Notes: a model not told the origin generated them from the sequence alone. A DNA stretch of 64,000 nucleotides from Streptomyces graminofaciens (GCF_030294945.1 NZ_AP018448.1:9210501-9274500); one strand, 5' to 3'. Counted from the stretch's first letter, positions 35,158 through 44,569 are shown. A program made the numbers and translations.

Positions 35158-35778
35158 GTGAGCCTCGCCGGCAACCAGGCCAGAGAAGAGGGCCCCGCGC
35201 GCGGGCGGCCCCGGAGCGAGGCCGTGGAACGCTCCATCATCGAAGGGGTGATGACGCTTCTGGAGGAGGGTGTCCCCCTCTCGGAGCTGTCCATCGAACG
35301 GGTGGCGCGCACCGTCGGCGTCGGCAAGGCCACGATCTACCGCCGCTGGGCGGGCAAGGACGAGCTCTTCGTCGACGTCCTGCGCGCCGCCGAGCCACCC
35401 GACCCCGTACTGCCCGGCACCTCGATGCGCGACGACCTGGTCGTCCTGCTGGAGGCCGTACGCCGACGCGGGCTGGTCAACCGGTCCTCGGCGATCCTGC
35501 ACAACGTCTTCGCCCAGATGAAGAGCAGCCCGCGGATCTGGGACGCGTACCACGCGAACGTCGTCCATCCGCGGCGCAGGATCCTCGCGGGCGTCCTGCG
35601 CCGAGGCCGGGACAACGGCGAACTCCGCGCGGACACGGACCTGGACGTCGTCGCCGACCTGGTCTTCGGCCCGATGCTGGTCCGCACGATCATGCGCCCG
35701 GAGGCCGACCTTCCCGAGGACCTCGCCGAACGCATCGTCGACACGCTGCTCGAAGGACTGCGCCCGACCGGGACGTAG
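35158..35778 (+). CDS. TetR/AcrR family regulator of the DHA2 pump
   Basis: A 206-residue repressor: helix-turn-helix at about 22-68 (LSIERVARTVGVGKATIYRRW), helical sensor domain beyond. GTG 35158 has GGAG five bases upstream; the frame upstream of it is a shadow of the pump. Position behind the pump, together with the long dyad at 33450, argues for feedback control of the pump operon. A small CCCGCG/CGCGGG hairpin lies in the gap between the two genes. Confidence 0.88.
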   Translation: MSLAGNQAREEGPARGRPRSEAVERSIIEGVMTLLEEGVPLSELSIERVARTVGVGKATIYRRWAGKDELFVDVLRAAEPPDPVLPGTSMRDDLVVLLEAVRRRGLVNRSSAILHNVFAQMKSSPRIWDAYHANVVHPRRRILAGVLRRGRDNGELRADTDLDVVADLVFGPMLVRTIMRPEADLPEDLAERIVDTLLEGLRPTGT

Positions 35779-35978
35779 GTCTGCGAAGTGAGGCACAGTC
35801 AATGTGCGCGTTTCGTTACAGAGCACGTCTGACGGCGCCAGGTTCGGAACCCCGAACAGCGACTTGTTCGTCCTCGTGCCGTACGGCCGTCATGTGACGG
35901 CAGGATCGGCAGCGATCATCCCCTAGGGTCTTGAGTGGGCGGGGGGACGATGTGTTCGGCAGGCTGTGAGGCGAAGGT

Positions 35979-37022
35979 ATGGCGCAGGCGTATGTGACGG
36001 AGACGGGCGGCGGCGCGGATCAGGGCCGCGAAGGGTCCCGGATTCGGCGCCTGCGCGGTTGGTTCGGCAGTTGGCGCGGCGACAGGCGCATCTGGCGCCG
36101 GGGAGTCGTCGTGGCCGTCCTGGCGCTGCTGCTGGCCCTGGTGCTGGTGCTGCACGCGCGGGTCCCGAACTCCGTGGGCAACCTCGGCAGCCTCACCGAG
36201 ACGTTCCTGCCCTGGCTGGGCGTCCTCATCCCGCTGCTGCTGGTGCTCGCGCTGGTCCGCAGGTCCGCGACGGCGTTGATCGCGCTCCTCGTCCCCTCGG
36301 TGGTCTGGCTGAACCTCTTCGGCGGACTGGTCACCGACAAGACCGGCAGCGGCGGCGAGCTCACCGTCGCCACGCACAACGTCAACGCGGACAACACGGA
36401 CCCCTCGGGCACGGCCACCGACATCGCCAAGTCGGGCGCGGACGTCGTGGCCCTGGAGGAGCTGACCGAGACGGTCGTACCGCTCTACGAGAGCACGCTG
36501 GAGGCCGTGTACCCGTACCACGAGGTCGTCGGCACGGTCGGGCTGTGGAGCAAGTACCCGATGAGCGACACCGAGGCCGTCGATATCAAGCTCGGCTGGA
36601 AACGCGCGATGCGCTCGACGGTCACCACCCCCGAGGGAAAGATCGCGGTGTACGTCGCCCATCTGCCCTCGGTCCGGGTGAAGCTGGCGGCCGGGTTCAC
36701 CGCCCGCCAGCGCGACAAGAGCGCCGACGCGCTCGGCGAGGCAATCGCCGACGAGCCGATCGAGCACGTCGTCCTCCTCGGGGACCTCAACGGCACGATG
36801 AACGACCGCGCCCTCAACGCCGTCACCGCCCAGATGCGCTCCACCCAGGGCGCGGCGGGCAGCGGCTTCGGCTTCAGCTGGCCGGCGTCGTTCCCGATGG
36901 CCCGGATCGACCAGATCATGGTCCGGGGGATGGAACCGCTGGCGTCCTGGGCCCTGCCGGCGACCGGAAGCGACCACCTGCCGGTGGCGGCACGGGTGAC
37001 GATCGACACGTCGGGGGACTGA
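35979..37022 (+). CDS. Endonuclease/exonuclease/phosphatase family membrane protein
   Basis: A 347-residue protein: three N-terminal membrane helices (about 40-115), then an EEP domain outside the membrane. Catalytic blocks are TVATHNVNADN (Asn), VALEELTE (metal Glu), VYVAHLPS, LLGDLNGTMND (Asp-Asn pair) and the final GSDHLPV His. Substrates of such membrane EEP proteins may be nucleic acid, lipid or sugar phosphates. GAAGG immediately before the ATG is closer than usual, so the start could differ. Confidence 0.87.
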   Translation: MAQAYVTETGGGADQGREGSRIRRLRGWFGSWRGDRRIWRRGVVVAVLALLLALVLVLHARVPNSVGNLGSLTETFLPWLGVLIPLLLVLALVRRSATALIALLVPSVVWLNLFGGLVTDKTGSGGELTVATHNVNADNTDPSGTATDIAKSGADVVALEELTETVVPLYESTLEAVYPYHEVVGTVGLWSKYPMSDTEAVDIKLGWKRAMRSTVTTPEGKIAVYVAHLPSVRVKLAAGFTARQRDKSADALGEAIADEPIEHVVLLGDLNGTMNDRALNAVTAQMRSTQGAAGSGFGFSWPASFPMARIDQIMVRGMEPLASWALPATGSDHLPVAARVTIDTSGD

Positions 37023-37163
37023 GCGGGCGGGAAACGCCCTGGTGGGAGGGGTGCGGGCTGCTGGGGAATGCGGGACCGGGAGAGTTTGTTCCGTCAGTGA
37101 ACATACGATGGGTGCACACCGCACCTTTCCCGTGGTCCTCCCCTTGCCCCGAAAGGCCCCTCC

Positions 37164-38411
37164 ATGCCCCTGGCCCTGCTCGCTCTCGCCGTAGGAGCCT
37201 TCGGTATCGGCACGACCGAGTTCGTGACGATGGGCCTGCTGCCCGACGTCGCGGCCGACCTCGGCATCTCGATCCCCTCGGCCGGGCACCTGGTCTCGGC
37301 GTACGCGCTGGGTGTCGTCGTGGGCGCCCCGCTGCTCGCGGCGGCGACGGCCCGTATGCCCCGCCGCAAGGTCCTGATCTGGCTGATGGTCCTGTTCGTG
37401 GCGGGCAACGCGCTGTCGGCGCTCGCGCCCGACGAGCACTGGCTGCTCGCCGCCCGCTTCCTCAGCGGGATGCCGCACGGGGCGTTCTTCGGAGTGGGCG
37501 CGGTCGTCGCCACGAACCTGGTGGCCCCCGAACGCAAGGCCCGCTCCGTCTCGTTGATGTTCCTCGGGCTGACCGTCGCGAACATCGCCGGTGTGCCGGT
37601 GGCGACGCTCATGGGCCAGCACTTCGGCTGGCGGGTGACGTTCCTCGGCGTGAGCGCGATCGGCCTGGCGGCCATCGCGGCCCTGGCTCTGCTGCTGCCG
37701 ACGGAGGGCGCGCAGGCCGGTCGTGGGAGTGCGAGTGGGAGTGCGAGTGCGGGCCTGCGCGGCGAACTGACAGCTCTGCGCTCCCTGCCCGTCTGGCTCG
37801 CCCTCGGCACGACGGTCGCGGGCTTCGCCGCGCTCTTCTCGGCGTACAGCTACATCACGCCGATGCTCACGGACTCCGCCGGTTACGCCGAGACCAGCGT
37901 GACCCTGCTGCTGGCGCTGTTCGGTGTCGGGGCGACGGTGGGCAACCTGGTGGGCGGCCGTCTCGCGGACCACTCGATGCGGGGGACCCTGTTCGGTGGC
38001 CTGACGTCCCTGATCGTGGTCCTGAGCCTCTTCCCGGCCCTGATGTCCACCCAGTGGAGCGCGGCGCTGGCGGTGATCCTGCTGGGTGTGGCGGCGTTCA
38101 TCACGGGCTCACCGCTCCAGCTGATGGTCATGGAAAAGGCCGCGGCGGCCCCCTCCTTGGCCTCCTCGGCCAACCAGGCGGCCTTCAACCTGGCGAACGC
38201 GGGCGGCGCCTGGATCGGCGGCCTGTCGCTGGCAGCGGGCTTCGGCGCGACGGCTCCGGCTGTGGCGGGAGCGGTGCTGGCGGTGCTGGGCCTGGGCGTC
38301 GCGGGCGTGGCGTACGGGGTGGATGCGCGCCGGGCGGCTGCTCCGAGGGCGGGGCAGGGGCGTGTGGTGGCATCGTATGTGCCGGGTGAGGCGGAGACCG
38401 TCCACGCCTGA
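37164..38411 (+). CDS. MFS transporter, DHA1 family (AraJ/Cmx-like)
   Basis: A 415-residue 12-helix transporter starting LALAVGAFGIGTTEFVTMGLLP, the pattern of the chloramphenicol/arabinose-efflux group. Motif A-like TARMPRRKVLIW follows helix 2, and FLSGMPHGAFFGVGA marks helix 4. A short Gly-Ser-Ala repeat (six-base GGGAGT/GCGAGT units) forms the central loop. Substrate unknown. Confidence 0.88.
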   Translation: MPLALLALAVGAFGIGTTEFVTMGLLPDVAADLGISIPSAGHLVSAYALGVVVGAPLLAAATARMPRRKVLIWLMVLFVAGNALSALAPDEHWLLAARFLSGMPHGAFFGVGAVVATNLVAPERKARSVSLMFLGLTVANIAGVPVATLMGQHFGWRVTFLGVSAIGLAAIAALALLLPTEGAQAGRGSASGSASAGLRGELTALRSLPVWLALGTTVAGFAALFSAYSYITPMLTDSAGYAETSVTLLLALFGVGATVGNLVGGRLADHSMRGTLFGGLTSLIVVLSLFPALMSTQWSAALAVILLGVAAFITGSPLQLMVMEKAAAAPSLASSANQAAFNLANAGGAWIGGLSLAAGFGATAPAVAGAVLAVLGLGVAGVAYGVDARRAAAPRAGQGRVVASYVPGEAETVHA

Positions 38412-38431
38412 GCGCTTTCGCCGGTTGTTCG

Positions 38432-38497
38432 GCTGCGCCCCGTGCTTTTCAGGGGCACGGGGAACCGCGCGAACAAGCACGATGCACCCGCACCCGC
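38432..38497 (+). repeat. Dispersed GC-rich repeat, copy 4
   Basis: GCCCCGTGCTTTTCAGGGGC then ACGGGGAACCGCGCGAACAA, between the convergent MFS and sedolisin genes. The remaining bases to 38651 are G-rich and show no gene. Confidence 0.7.
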
Positions 38498-38651
38498 ACC
38501 AGCCCACGTACCCAGGCCGTGCGAGCTCTCAGGCGCAGCGGGCCGAAGGGCGGCAGCCCCTGGGGGAGGGGATGGGACGGGATGGGACGGGTGGGGGCGG
38601 GTGGGAGCGGCGGGGGGCGATATCCCTGGCCCCCTGCCGCCCCACCGACAC

Positions 38652-40589
38652 CTACCGCCGATACGACTCCACGTACCCCTTCCCCGGCGACCCCACCCCC
38701 GTCACGTCGTCATATCCCCGCACCGCCCGCAACGAGCTGTCCCGCCCGAGCGTCCGCACCGACGTCGTCACACCGTCCGCCGCGTCATAGCCGTTGACGT
38801 AGTCGACACGGGCGACCGCGAGACCGGCGCCCGTGGGGTCGTCCGTCACGTCGTGGAAGACGTGCGTGCCGTAGCGGGCGTAGATCGCCGGGTTCGCGAA
38901 CCCCAGCGGATGCCCGCCGCGGGCCTCCTGGGCCAGGGCCTGGACGCCCGCGACGACCGGCGCGGCGAGCGACGTGCCGCCGATGCGGTACTCGTCGTAG
39001 GCCTGCCCGCCGGAGGGGAGCGTCTGGGTCTGGCCGATCAGGAACCCGGTGTTGGGGTCAGCGATCGCCGCGATGTCCGGCACCGTGCGGTGCGGCGTCG
39101 AGCCGTTCGCCTCGGCGAGGGACCGGGGTACGACGCCCCGCTGGTAGAACGGCTGCGCCACCGTCCTGCTCGTGCCACCCCCCGCGCCCGACGTGAACGC
39201 GCCCGGGAAGTCCGTCCAGCTCTTGCCGTCGGCCGCGAGCGTCGCCTTCAGCGTGCCCCAGCCGGTCTCCCACCGGTACGCGTCGCCCTTGCCGACCGCC
39301 AGCGACGTACCGCCGACCGCCGTCACCCACGCCGAGTTCGCCGGGGTGTCGACCTGCTTGGTGCCGGTGTTCGCGACCTCGTCGCCGTCGTCCCCGGAGG
39401 AGAAGTAGAAGCCGATGCCCTCGACCGCGCCCAGCTGGAACACCTGGTCGTAGGCGGCGGCCAGGTCCGGGGTCTGGTTGGCCTCGATGTCGCCCCAGGA
39501 GTTGGAGACGATGTCGGCGAGATGCCCGTCGACGATCTTCCCGAGGGCGTCGATCAGGTCGTCGTCCTGGCAGGACGCGGACCCGACGTACACGATGTCG
39601 GAAGCGGGCGCGACCGCGTGCACGGCCTCCACGTCGAGGGTCTCCTCGCCGTACCAGCCGGATGCGTTGCAGTCCGTCGTGTGCGTGTAGTTCCGGGGCA
39701 GCACCTGGCGCAACTGGCCGCCGCGGTAGGCCGCGTCGCCGTGCTTCGACGCGTACGTCGCCGCGTCCGCCGCGATCGTCGGTGAGGCGTACGCGTCCGT
39801 GATCGCGACCCGCACCCCCTTGCCCGTACGACTGCCCGCCCCGTACGCCGCCCGCAACTGCTTGCCGGTGTAGCCCTTCACCGCGTACGGGATCTTCGTG
39901 CCGTACGCGTCGGGGAGGGTGCTCGCGACGGTCGAGCCGTAGTACGACGAGAACGGCCCCGCGTTGCGGAACACCTGGTCCGGCGGCGGCAGTTCGTCGT
40001 CGTGGGTCGCCCGGTGCGGGGCGGTGTCCAGGCCGGTGACGGTGAGGACGGCACCGTTCAGGGCGGCCGGCGCGGAGGCCGTCCTCGCGGGGGCACGGTA
40101 GGTGTGGCCGTCCTTGCGGTAGTTGTGCAGCTGTGTGCCGAACGCCCGCTCGGCGGCGGCCACATCACCCGACACGGAGACATAGCGCCGGGTCGCACCC
40201 GTGACGTCGAGACCCGCCGACTTCAGCCAGGCCTTCACCGCTGCGATCTGCGTCTTCGTCGCGCCGAAGCGGGCCCGGGCCTGACCAGCGCTCAGATACC
40301 TGCCGTAGGAGGGGGACGAGGGGTCGGAGACGGCCTTCGCGTACGCGGCGAGGCCCGTGGCGTCCCGCCCGGCCAGATAGACACGGGCGGAGACCCGGGA
40401 GCCGTCGGCGCTGGCCCCCTTGTCGGCTTCGGCGGTGGCCCACGCGGGCCGGGTCCCGTGCAGGGTGTCCCGGTCCGGGCCGGTCGCGGCCTGCGCCGCG
40501 GGTGTGGCGAGCGCCAGTGCGCCGGCGAGCAGGGGCAGCGTCGCCGCCAGCCCCGCTCCGGCGCGCAGCGCGGCGCGCGTGGATCTCAT
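38652..40589 (-). CDS. S53 family peptidase (sedolisin), secreted proenzyme
   Basis: A 645-residue acid-stable serine-carboxyl protease with Sec signal (LAATLPLLAGALALATPAAQA), an activation prodomain (about 60-195) and the catalytic domain. The Glu-Asp pair is in GEETLDVEAVHAVAP near 315, the oxyanion Asp in SNSWGD, and the nucleophile in GGTSLAAPV near 565; the calcium site lies near the C-terminal GVGSPGKG. It would digest proteins outside the cell. ATG 40589 follows AGGGGG. Confidence 0.92.
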   Translation of the reverse strand: MRSTRAALRAGAGLAATLPLLAGALALATPAAQAATGPDRDTLHGTRPAWATAEADKGASADGSRVSARVYLAGRDATGLAAYAKAVSDPSSPSYGRYLSAGQARARFGATKTQIAAVKAWLKSAGLDVTGATRRYVSVSGDVAAAERAFGTQLHNYRKDGHTYRAPARTASAPAALNGAVLTVTGLDTAPHRATHDDELPPPDQVFRNAGPFSSYYGSTVASTLPDAYGTKIPYAVKGYTGKQLRAAYGAGSRTGKGVRVAITDAYASPTIAADAATYASKHGDAAYRGGQLRQVLPRNYTHTTDCNASGWYGEETLDVEAVHAVAPASDIVYVGSASCQDDDLIDALGKIVDGHLADIVSNSWGDIEANQTPDLAAAYDQVFQLGAVEGIGFYFSSGDDGDEVANTGTKQVDTPANSAWVTAVGGTSLAVGKGDAYRWETGWGTLKATLAADGKSWTDFPGAFTSGAGGGTSRTVAQPFYQRGVVPRSLAEANGSTPHRTVPDIAAIADPNTGFLIGQTQTLPSGGQAYDEYRIGGTSLAAPVVAGVQALAQEARGGHPLGFANPAIYARYGTHVFHDVTDDPTGAGLAVARVDYVNGYDAADGVTTSVRTLGRDSSLRAVRGYDDVTGVGSPGKGYVESYRR

Positions 40590-40682
40590 GGAGGGAACCC
40601 CCTGGGATGCGGTTCGTCGCGAGTGGATCACCCGACGTCGGTCGTGATCACTCTCGCGTTGAACCGTTCATGCCAGGGAATT

Positions 40683-40716
40683 CTTGGGGGCATGGCTGGG
40701 CCAAGAAGCCCCCAAG
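40683..40716. promoter_or_regulatory. Hairpin in the sedolisin upstream region
   Basis: CTTGGGGGC and GCCCCCAAG pair across 16 bases, about 95 bases upstream of the sedolisin start and 87 past the DUF305 stop. It may end the DUF305 transcript or mark a regulator site. Confidence 0.5.
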
Positions 40717-40802
40717 CGAACGTATCGCCACCCCAAGGAACCGTATGCGCAAGGGAATTGGGGACGGAATCGCGGCATACGTCCCGCAGGCCCCCCGATG
40801 CC

Positions 40803-41549
40803 TCAGGAGTGCCCCTTGTGCTCCTCGGCCGTGGCGGACGGCGACGCGCTCCTGTCGTCGTCACCGGAGGTCTTGTCGTCGGACGTCTTGTCGTCGGAGG
40901 ACGACGAGCCGGCGGACCGAACTGTCGCCCCCCGCTCCTTCAGCATCCCCGTCATCAGTGAGATCTCCGACTCCTGGGCGTTGACCATGCCCTGGGCCAG
41001 CTTCTTCTCCACGCCGACCGTGCACTTGTCGACGCACCCCTGCGCCATGTGGATGCCGCCCTTGTGATGGTCGGTCATCAACTGGAGGTAGAAGATCTCG
41101 GCCTGCTTGCCGTTCAGCTTGCCCAGCTTCTCCATCTCGGCGTTGGTCGCCATGCCGGGCATCAGCGAGCCGTCCTCGCCGGAGGCCATGTCGCCCATGC
41201 CCATCCAGGCCATCGGCTTGTCCGACGACACCTTCGGCAGACCCCACAGGTCGAGCCAGCCGATCATCATGCCGCGCTGGTTGGCCTGCGTCTGCGCGAT
41301 GTCGTACGCGAGCCGCCGCACTTCCACGTCGTCCGTCCGGTCGCGCACGATGTACGACATCTCGACGGCCTGCTGGTGATGGACCGCCATGTCCCGGGCG
41401 AAGCCCGCGTCCGCGGAGTCCGCGCCGGGCGGCTTCACCCCGGGCTCGTCGCCGTCGCCGTCGGCGACCGCGTAGGTGATCGCTCCGGCCGCGACGAGCA
41501 CCGCCGCGGCACCGGAGGCGATCCAGCCGGTGTACTTCATCTTCCCCAC
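40803..41549 (-). CDS. DUF305 domain protein, His/Met-rich and exported
   Basis: A 248-residue protein with one N-terminal membrane anchor (WIASGAAAVLVAAGAITYAV) and a ferritin-like DUF305 domain containing two copies of the His-His motif: MAVHHQQAVEMS near 55 and MTDHHKGGIHMAQ near 155. Met-rich MAWMGMGDM lies between. Such residues suggest copper binding, not proven here. The C-terminal Ser/Asp repeat tail is encoded by GTCGGACGTCTTGTC-like copies. Second gene after DUF3105. Confidence 0.88.
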   Translation of the reverse strand: MGKMKYTGWIASGAAAVLVAAGAITYAVADGDGDEPGVKPPGADSADAGFARDMAVHHQQAVEMSYIVRDRTDDVEVRRLAYDIAQTQANQRGMMIGWLDLWGLPKVSSDKPMAWMGMGDMASGEDGSLMPGMATNAEMEKLGKLNGKQAEIFYLQLMTDHHKGGIHMAQGCVDKCTVGVEKKLAQGMVNAQESEISLMTGMLKERGATVRSAGSSSSDDKTSDDKTSGDDDRSASPSATAEEHKGHS

Positions 41550-41612
41550 TGTGCCAGGCCGTCCCTGTGACTGTTCGAGAGATTCCGTCTACGACGTGTA
41601 CGCGAGGGGCTG

Positions 41613-42284
41613 TTACGAGAGACCGTTGGTGCAGGCGGCACCGGGCTCGGGCGTCTGCTCGCCCTGGACGTACTTCGCGAAGAACTTGTCGAGGTCCGGG
41701 TCGGCCGCGCTCTTCACCGTGCGCTGGACACCCCACGCGCTCAGCATGATCGGGTCCTTCTGCGCCTCGAGCGGGCTCATCATCGTGTACGGCGTCTTCT
41801 TGACCTTCTCCGCGAGCGCCTTGACGTCGGCGTCGGAGGCCTTGCTGTTGTACGTCACCCAGACCGCGCCGTGCTCCATGGAGTGCACGGCGTTCTCGTT
41901 CTTGATGGCCTTGTCGTAGACGTCGCCGTTGCAGTTCTGCCAGACCGGATTGTGGTCGCCGCCGACCGGCGGGGTCATCGGGTACTTCACCGACGTGGTC
42001 GGGTGGCCCTGGCTCAGCTTGCCCTTCCAGGTCTTCACGCCGTCGTCGCCCATGACGAACTTGCCCGTGACGTTCGCGTCGGCCGCCTTGCCGCTGTCCG
42101 CGTTGGTGCTTTTGTCGGACTGCGAGCGGACCAGGACCGTCCCGCCGACGACGAGACCGGCGACGATCACCACACTGGCGCCGATGGTGAGGATCCGGTT
42201 CCGGCGCTCGCGGGAGCGCTCGGCACGGCGCATCTCTTCTATGCGAGCCTTGCGCGCCGTGCTGCTGCTGTTCTTGGCGGACAT
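41613..42284 (-). CDS. DUF3105 family membrane protein
   Basis: A 223-residue protein with a charged N-terminal region, one membrane helix (ILTIGASVVIVAGLVVGGTVL) and an outer DUF3105 domain: PVGGDHNPVWQNCNGDVYD, then AVHSMEHGAVWVTY, with two Cys that could be disulfide-linked. Function unknown. DUF3105 and DUF305 genes are often paired in actinobacteria, here 63 bases apart. AAGGA precedes ATG 42284. Confidence 0.85.
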   Translation of the reverse strand: MSAKNSSSTARKARIEEMRRAERSRERRNRILTIGASVVIVAGLVVGGTVLVRSQSDKSTNADSGKAADANVTGKFVMGDDGVKTWKGKLSQGHPTTSVKYPMTPPVGGDHNPVWQNCNGDVYDKAIKNENAVHSMEHGAVWVTYNSKASDADVKALAEKVKKTPYTMMSPLEAQKDPIMLSAWGVQRTVKSAADPDLDKFFAKYVQGEQTPEPGAACTNGLS

Positions 42285-42500
42285 GGAGTGGGTCCTTAGT
42301 GGGGGATGGGGAGGATGAGACGGTCTGGGCAACTGATCGTAATGTCAAACGACAAGTAATTTGCAGGGCGGGCACAGGAATGGCCGACGAAGCCCGGGTT
42401 CCGCACGCCCGCACACAGGGAAAAACGCCCGCACGCAGAGGAACGTGATCGCGCCCCAGCGAAATTTGAACCCGAGATGCGCATTATCTACGCTTCGGGT

Positions 42501-42935
42501 ATGCGGCTGCTGCGCTCCACCGACCTCGCCCTGCGCGTCCTGATGCGGCTCGCCGTCGCGGGTGAGGCCAACCCTACGACCCGTGAGGTCGCCGCGGACA
42601 TGGAAGTGCCGTACACGCACGCCGCGAAGGTCGTGGCCGAGCTTCAGCATCTGGGCCTGGTGGCCGCCCGGCGGGGCCGGGGCGGCGGACTCGCGCTCAC
42701 CGGCGCGGGCCGTGAGGCGTCCGTCGGCTTCGTCGTCCGCGCCTTCGAGGGCGACGGCGACGTGGTCGACTGCGAGGGCAACGCCCCCTGCCCCCTCAAT
42801 TCCGCCTGCCGCCTGCGCGGCGCCCTGCGCCGGGCCCAGGAGGCCTTCTACGCCTCCCTGGACCCGCTGACGGTGGCGGACATGGTCGCCGCGCCCACCG
42901 GTCCGCTGCTGCTGGGGATCACCAGCAGGGTCTAG
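42501..42935 (+). CDS. nsrR: Rrf2 family regulator, NsrR-type nitric oxide sensor
   Basis: A 144-residue Rrf2 protein: winged helix with TTREVAADMEVPYTHAAKVV near 25-45, and the cluster-binding loop CEGNAPCPLNSAC near 89-101 whose three Cys match NsrR. NsrR holds an Fe-S cluster destroyed by NO, which releases repression of hmp. The flavohemoprotein gene is convergent next door and carries an NsrR-type operator. Its own upstream region has a GAGATGC half-site (42474-42480). ATG 42501 gives MRLLRSTDLALRVL; ATG 42477 is an alternative. Confidence 0.88.
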   Translation: MRLLRSTDLALRVLMRLAVAGEANPTTREVAADMEVPYTHAAKVVAELQHLGLVAARRGRGGGLALTGAGREASVGFVVRAFEGDGDVVDCEGNAPCPLNSACRLRGALRRAQEAFYASLDPLTVADMVAAPTGPLLLGITSRV

Positions 42936-42955
42936 GGCCTGTCGTCAAGCTCCCG
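42933..42955 (+). repeat. Stop-codon-linked repeat, copy at nsrR
   Basis: TAGGGCCTGTCGTCAAGCTC followed by CCG begins at the nsrR stop codon and matches the element at the panB stop. Confidence 0.6.
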
Positions 42956-42988
42956 CCGTCCGCCCGAAGGGCGGGCCGCGCGGCGTCT

Positions 42989-44209
42989 TCAGTCCCGGGC
43001 CAGCCACAGGTCGGGTCCGAACACCTCGTAGTGGATCTCGGCCGCCCCGACGCCCTTCTCGACGAGCTGGGCCCGCACCGCGCGCAGGAACGGCAGCGGG
43101 CCGCACAGGTACGCGCGCGTGCCCGTCGGAATCGCGACCTCCGAGAGGTCCATGAGCCCGGTGCGGTCGGCCGGATGCCCAGGTTCCGGGTGCTCGTACC
43201 AGAAGTGCACGGCCGCGTCCGGGAGCTTCGCCGCGTATGCCTCCTGGTCGGTGCGCAGGGCGTGCTCGGCGGGGGAGCGGTCGGCGTGCACGACCGTGAC
43301 CGGGGCCGTGTGACCGGTGAGCGCGAGCTGCTCCAGCATGGCGATCATCGGGGTCACCCCGATACCGGCGGAGGCGAGCAGCAGGGGCACTCCGGAGTCC
43401 TGGTCGAGGACGAGATCGCCGTACGGGGCCGAGAGGCTCAGGGTGTCGCCGACGTCCACGCGCGCGTGCAGGTGGTTCGAGACCTCGCCGTCGGGGCAGC
43501 CCTGTCCGCCGCGTACGCGCTTCACGCCGATCTGCCACAGCGAGGCTCCCGGCGCGCGGGACAGGCTGTACTGGCGTATCTGCCGGGCGCCGTCCGGGAG
43601 TGTGACCCGCACGGACACGTACTGCCCCGGCCGGTGCTCGGGCAGGGGCCCGCCGTCGGCCGGGCGGAGCCGGAGGGTGACGACGTCGGCGGTCTCCCGC
43701 ACCCGCTCGACGACCTCCCACTCCCGCCACCGCGATCCACCGGCCCCGGCCCCGCGCTCCTCGTAGAGCCGCCGCTCGACGGCGATCAGCGTGTCGGCCA
43801 GCAGCCGGTAGACCTCGTCCCAGGCGGCCGCGACCTCGGGGGTGACGGCGTCACCGAGGACCTCGGCGATCGCCGCGAAGAGATGCTCGCGGACCACCTC
43901 GTACTGCTCCGGGCAGATGCCCAGGGAGGCGTGCTTGTGGGCGATGCGATTCAGCATCGCGTGGTGCGGCATCGCGTCGGGCCGTTCGTCCGGACGGTCC
44001 ACGAGGTGGGCGGCGAAGGCGGCGATCGAACCGGCCAGGGCCTGCCGCTGGGTGCCCGCGGCCTGGTTGCCGCGGTTGAACAGGTCCCGGAGCAGCTCCG
44101 GACGGGCGGCGAACAGCCGGTCGTAGAACCGCTCGGTGATCTCGTCGATGGCCGCGCCCACGGCGGGGAGGGTGGCGCGGACGGTCGCGGCGGAGGCATC
44201 GGACAGCAA
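42989..44209 (-). CDS. hmp: Flavohemoprotein (nitric oxide dioxygenase)
   Basis: A 406-residue fusion: globin domain (1-140; proximal His in NRIAHKHASLGI near 92), FAD-binding barrel (150-260; RQYSLSRAPG) and NADPH domain (270-400; LLASAGIGVTPMIAML, CGPLPFLRAV). It converts NO to nitrate using O2 and NADPH. Controlled most likely by NsrR through the dyad at 44267, 58 bases upstream. The 13-base arms of that dyad extend into a longer palindrome. Confidence 0.94.
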   Translation of the reverse strand: MLSDASAATVRATLPAVGAAIDEITERFYDRLFAARPELLRDLFNRGNQAAGTQRQALAGSIAAFAAHLVDRPDERPDAMPHHAMLNRIAHKHASLGICPEQYEVVREHLFAAIAEVLGDAVTPEVAAAWDEVYRLLADTLIAVERRLYEERGAGAGGSRWREWEVVERVRETADVVTLRLRPADGGPLPEHRPGQYVSVRVTLPDGARQIRQYSLSRAPGASLWQIGVKRVRGGQGCPDGEVSNHLHARVDVGDTLSLSAPYGDLVLDQDSGVPLLLASAGIGVTPMIAMLEQLALTGHTAPVTVVHADRSPAEHALRTDQEAYAAKLPDAAVHFWYEHPEPGHPADRTGLMDLSEVAIPTGTRAYLCGPLPFLRAVRAQLVEKGVGAAEIHYEVFGPDLWLARD

Positions 44210-44266
44210 AGGGGCTCCTCGGGGTCGGCCAGGAGGGGGGAGGGGGCTCGTTTCGCACGCTATTTA

Positions 44267-44289
44267 AACTTGCATATGAGATGCAAGTT
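44267..44289 (-). promoter_or_regulatory. NsrR operator upstream of hmp
   Basis: AACTTGCATAT, G, AGATGCAAGTT form the 11-1-11 layout of NsrR sites; ten of eleven arm positions are complementary. The dyad extends outward as TTTAAACTTGCAT (44263-44275) and its complement (44281-44293). The rest of 44294-44569 should hold the glnA2 promoter; I see no further signals. Confidence 0.85.
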
Positions 44290-44569
44290 TAAAGTGGGTG
44301 GTGCCGGTCGGGACCGGCCATTACAGATGTCGCCGGGAGCAGGCAAGATGGGCGGTACGGCAGTGCACACGATGTGCGGCACAGCGGTGCGATACGGCGC
44401 AGAGCGGTACACCCGCCGTATGCCAGGCGTTCAGCCCTGGGTCGGTCAGTCGATCAAGGTGCGCAACGCGCATGAAATGGTGTTGTGGTGGGATGCTCAG
44501 GTGCCCGACCGCCTCCCGTCACTCGGGAGCAAGGCGGCCTGACCAGCAAGGAATGGGTGGAAGCGGAAG

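Noticed and set aside
42474..42532. Full NsrR operator upstream of nsrR
   Set aside because: Only a GAGATGC half-site and a loose ACCCGA/TCGGGT dyad are seen; the 11-1-11 pattern is not met.
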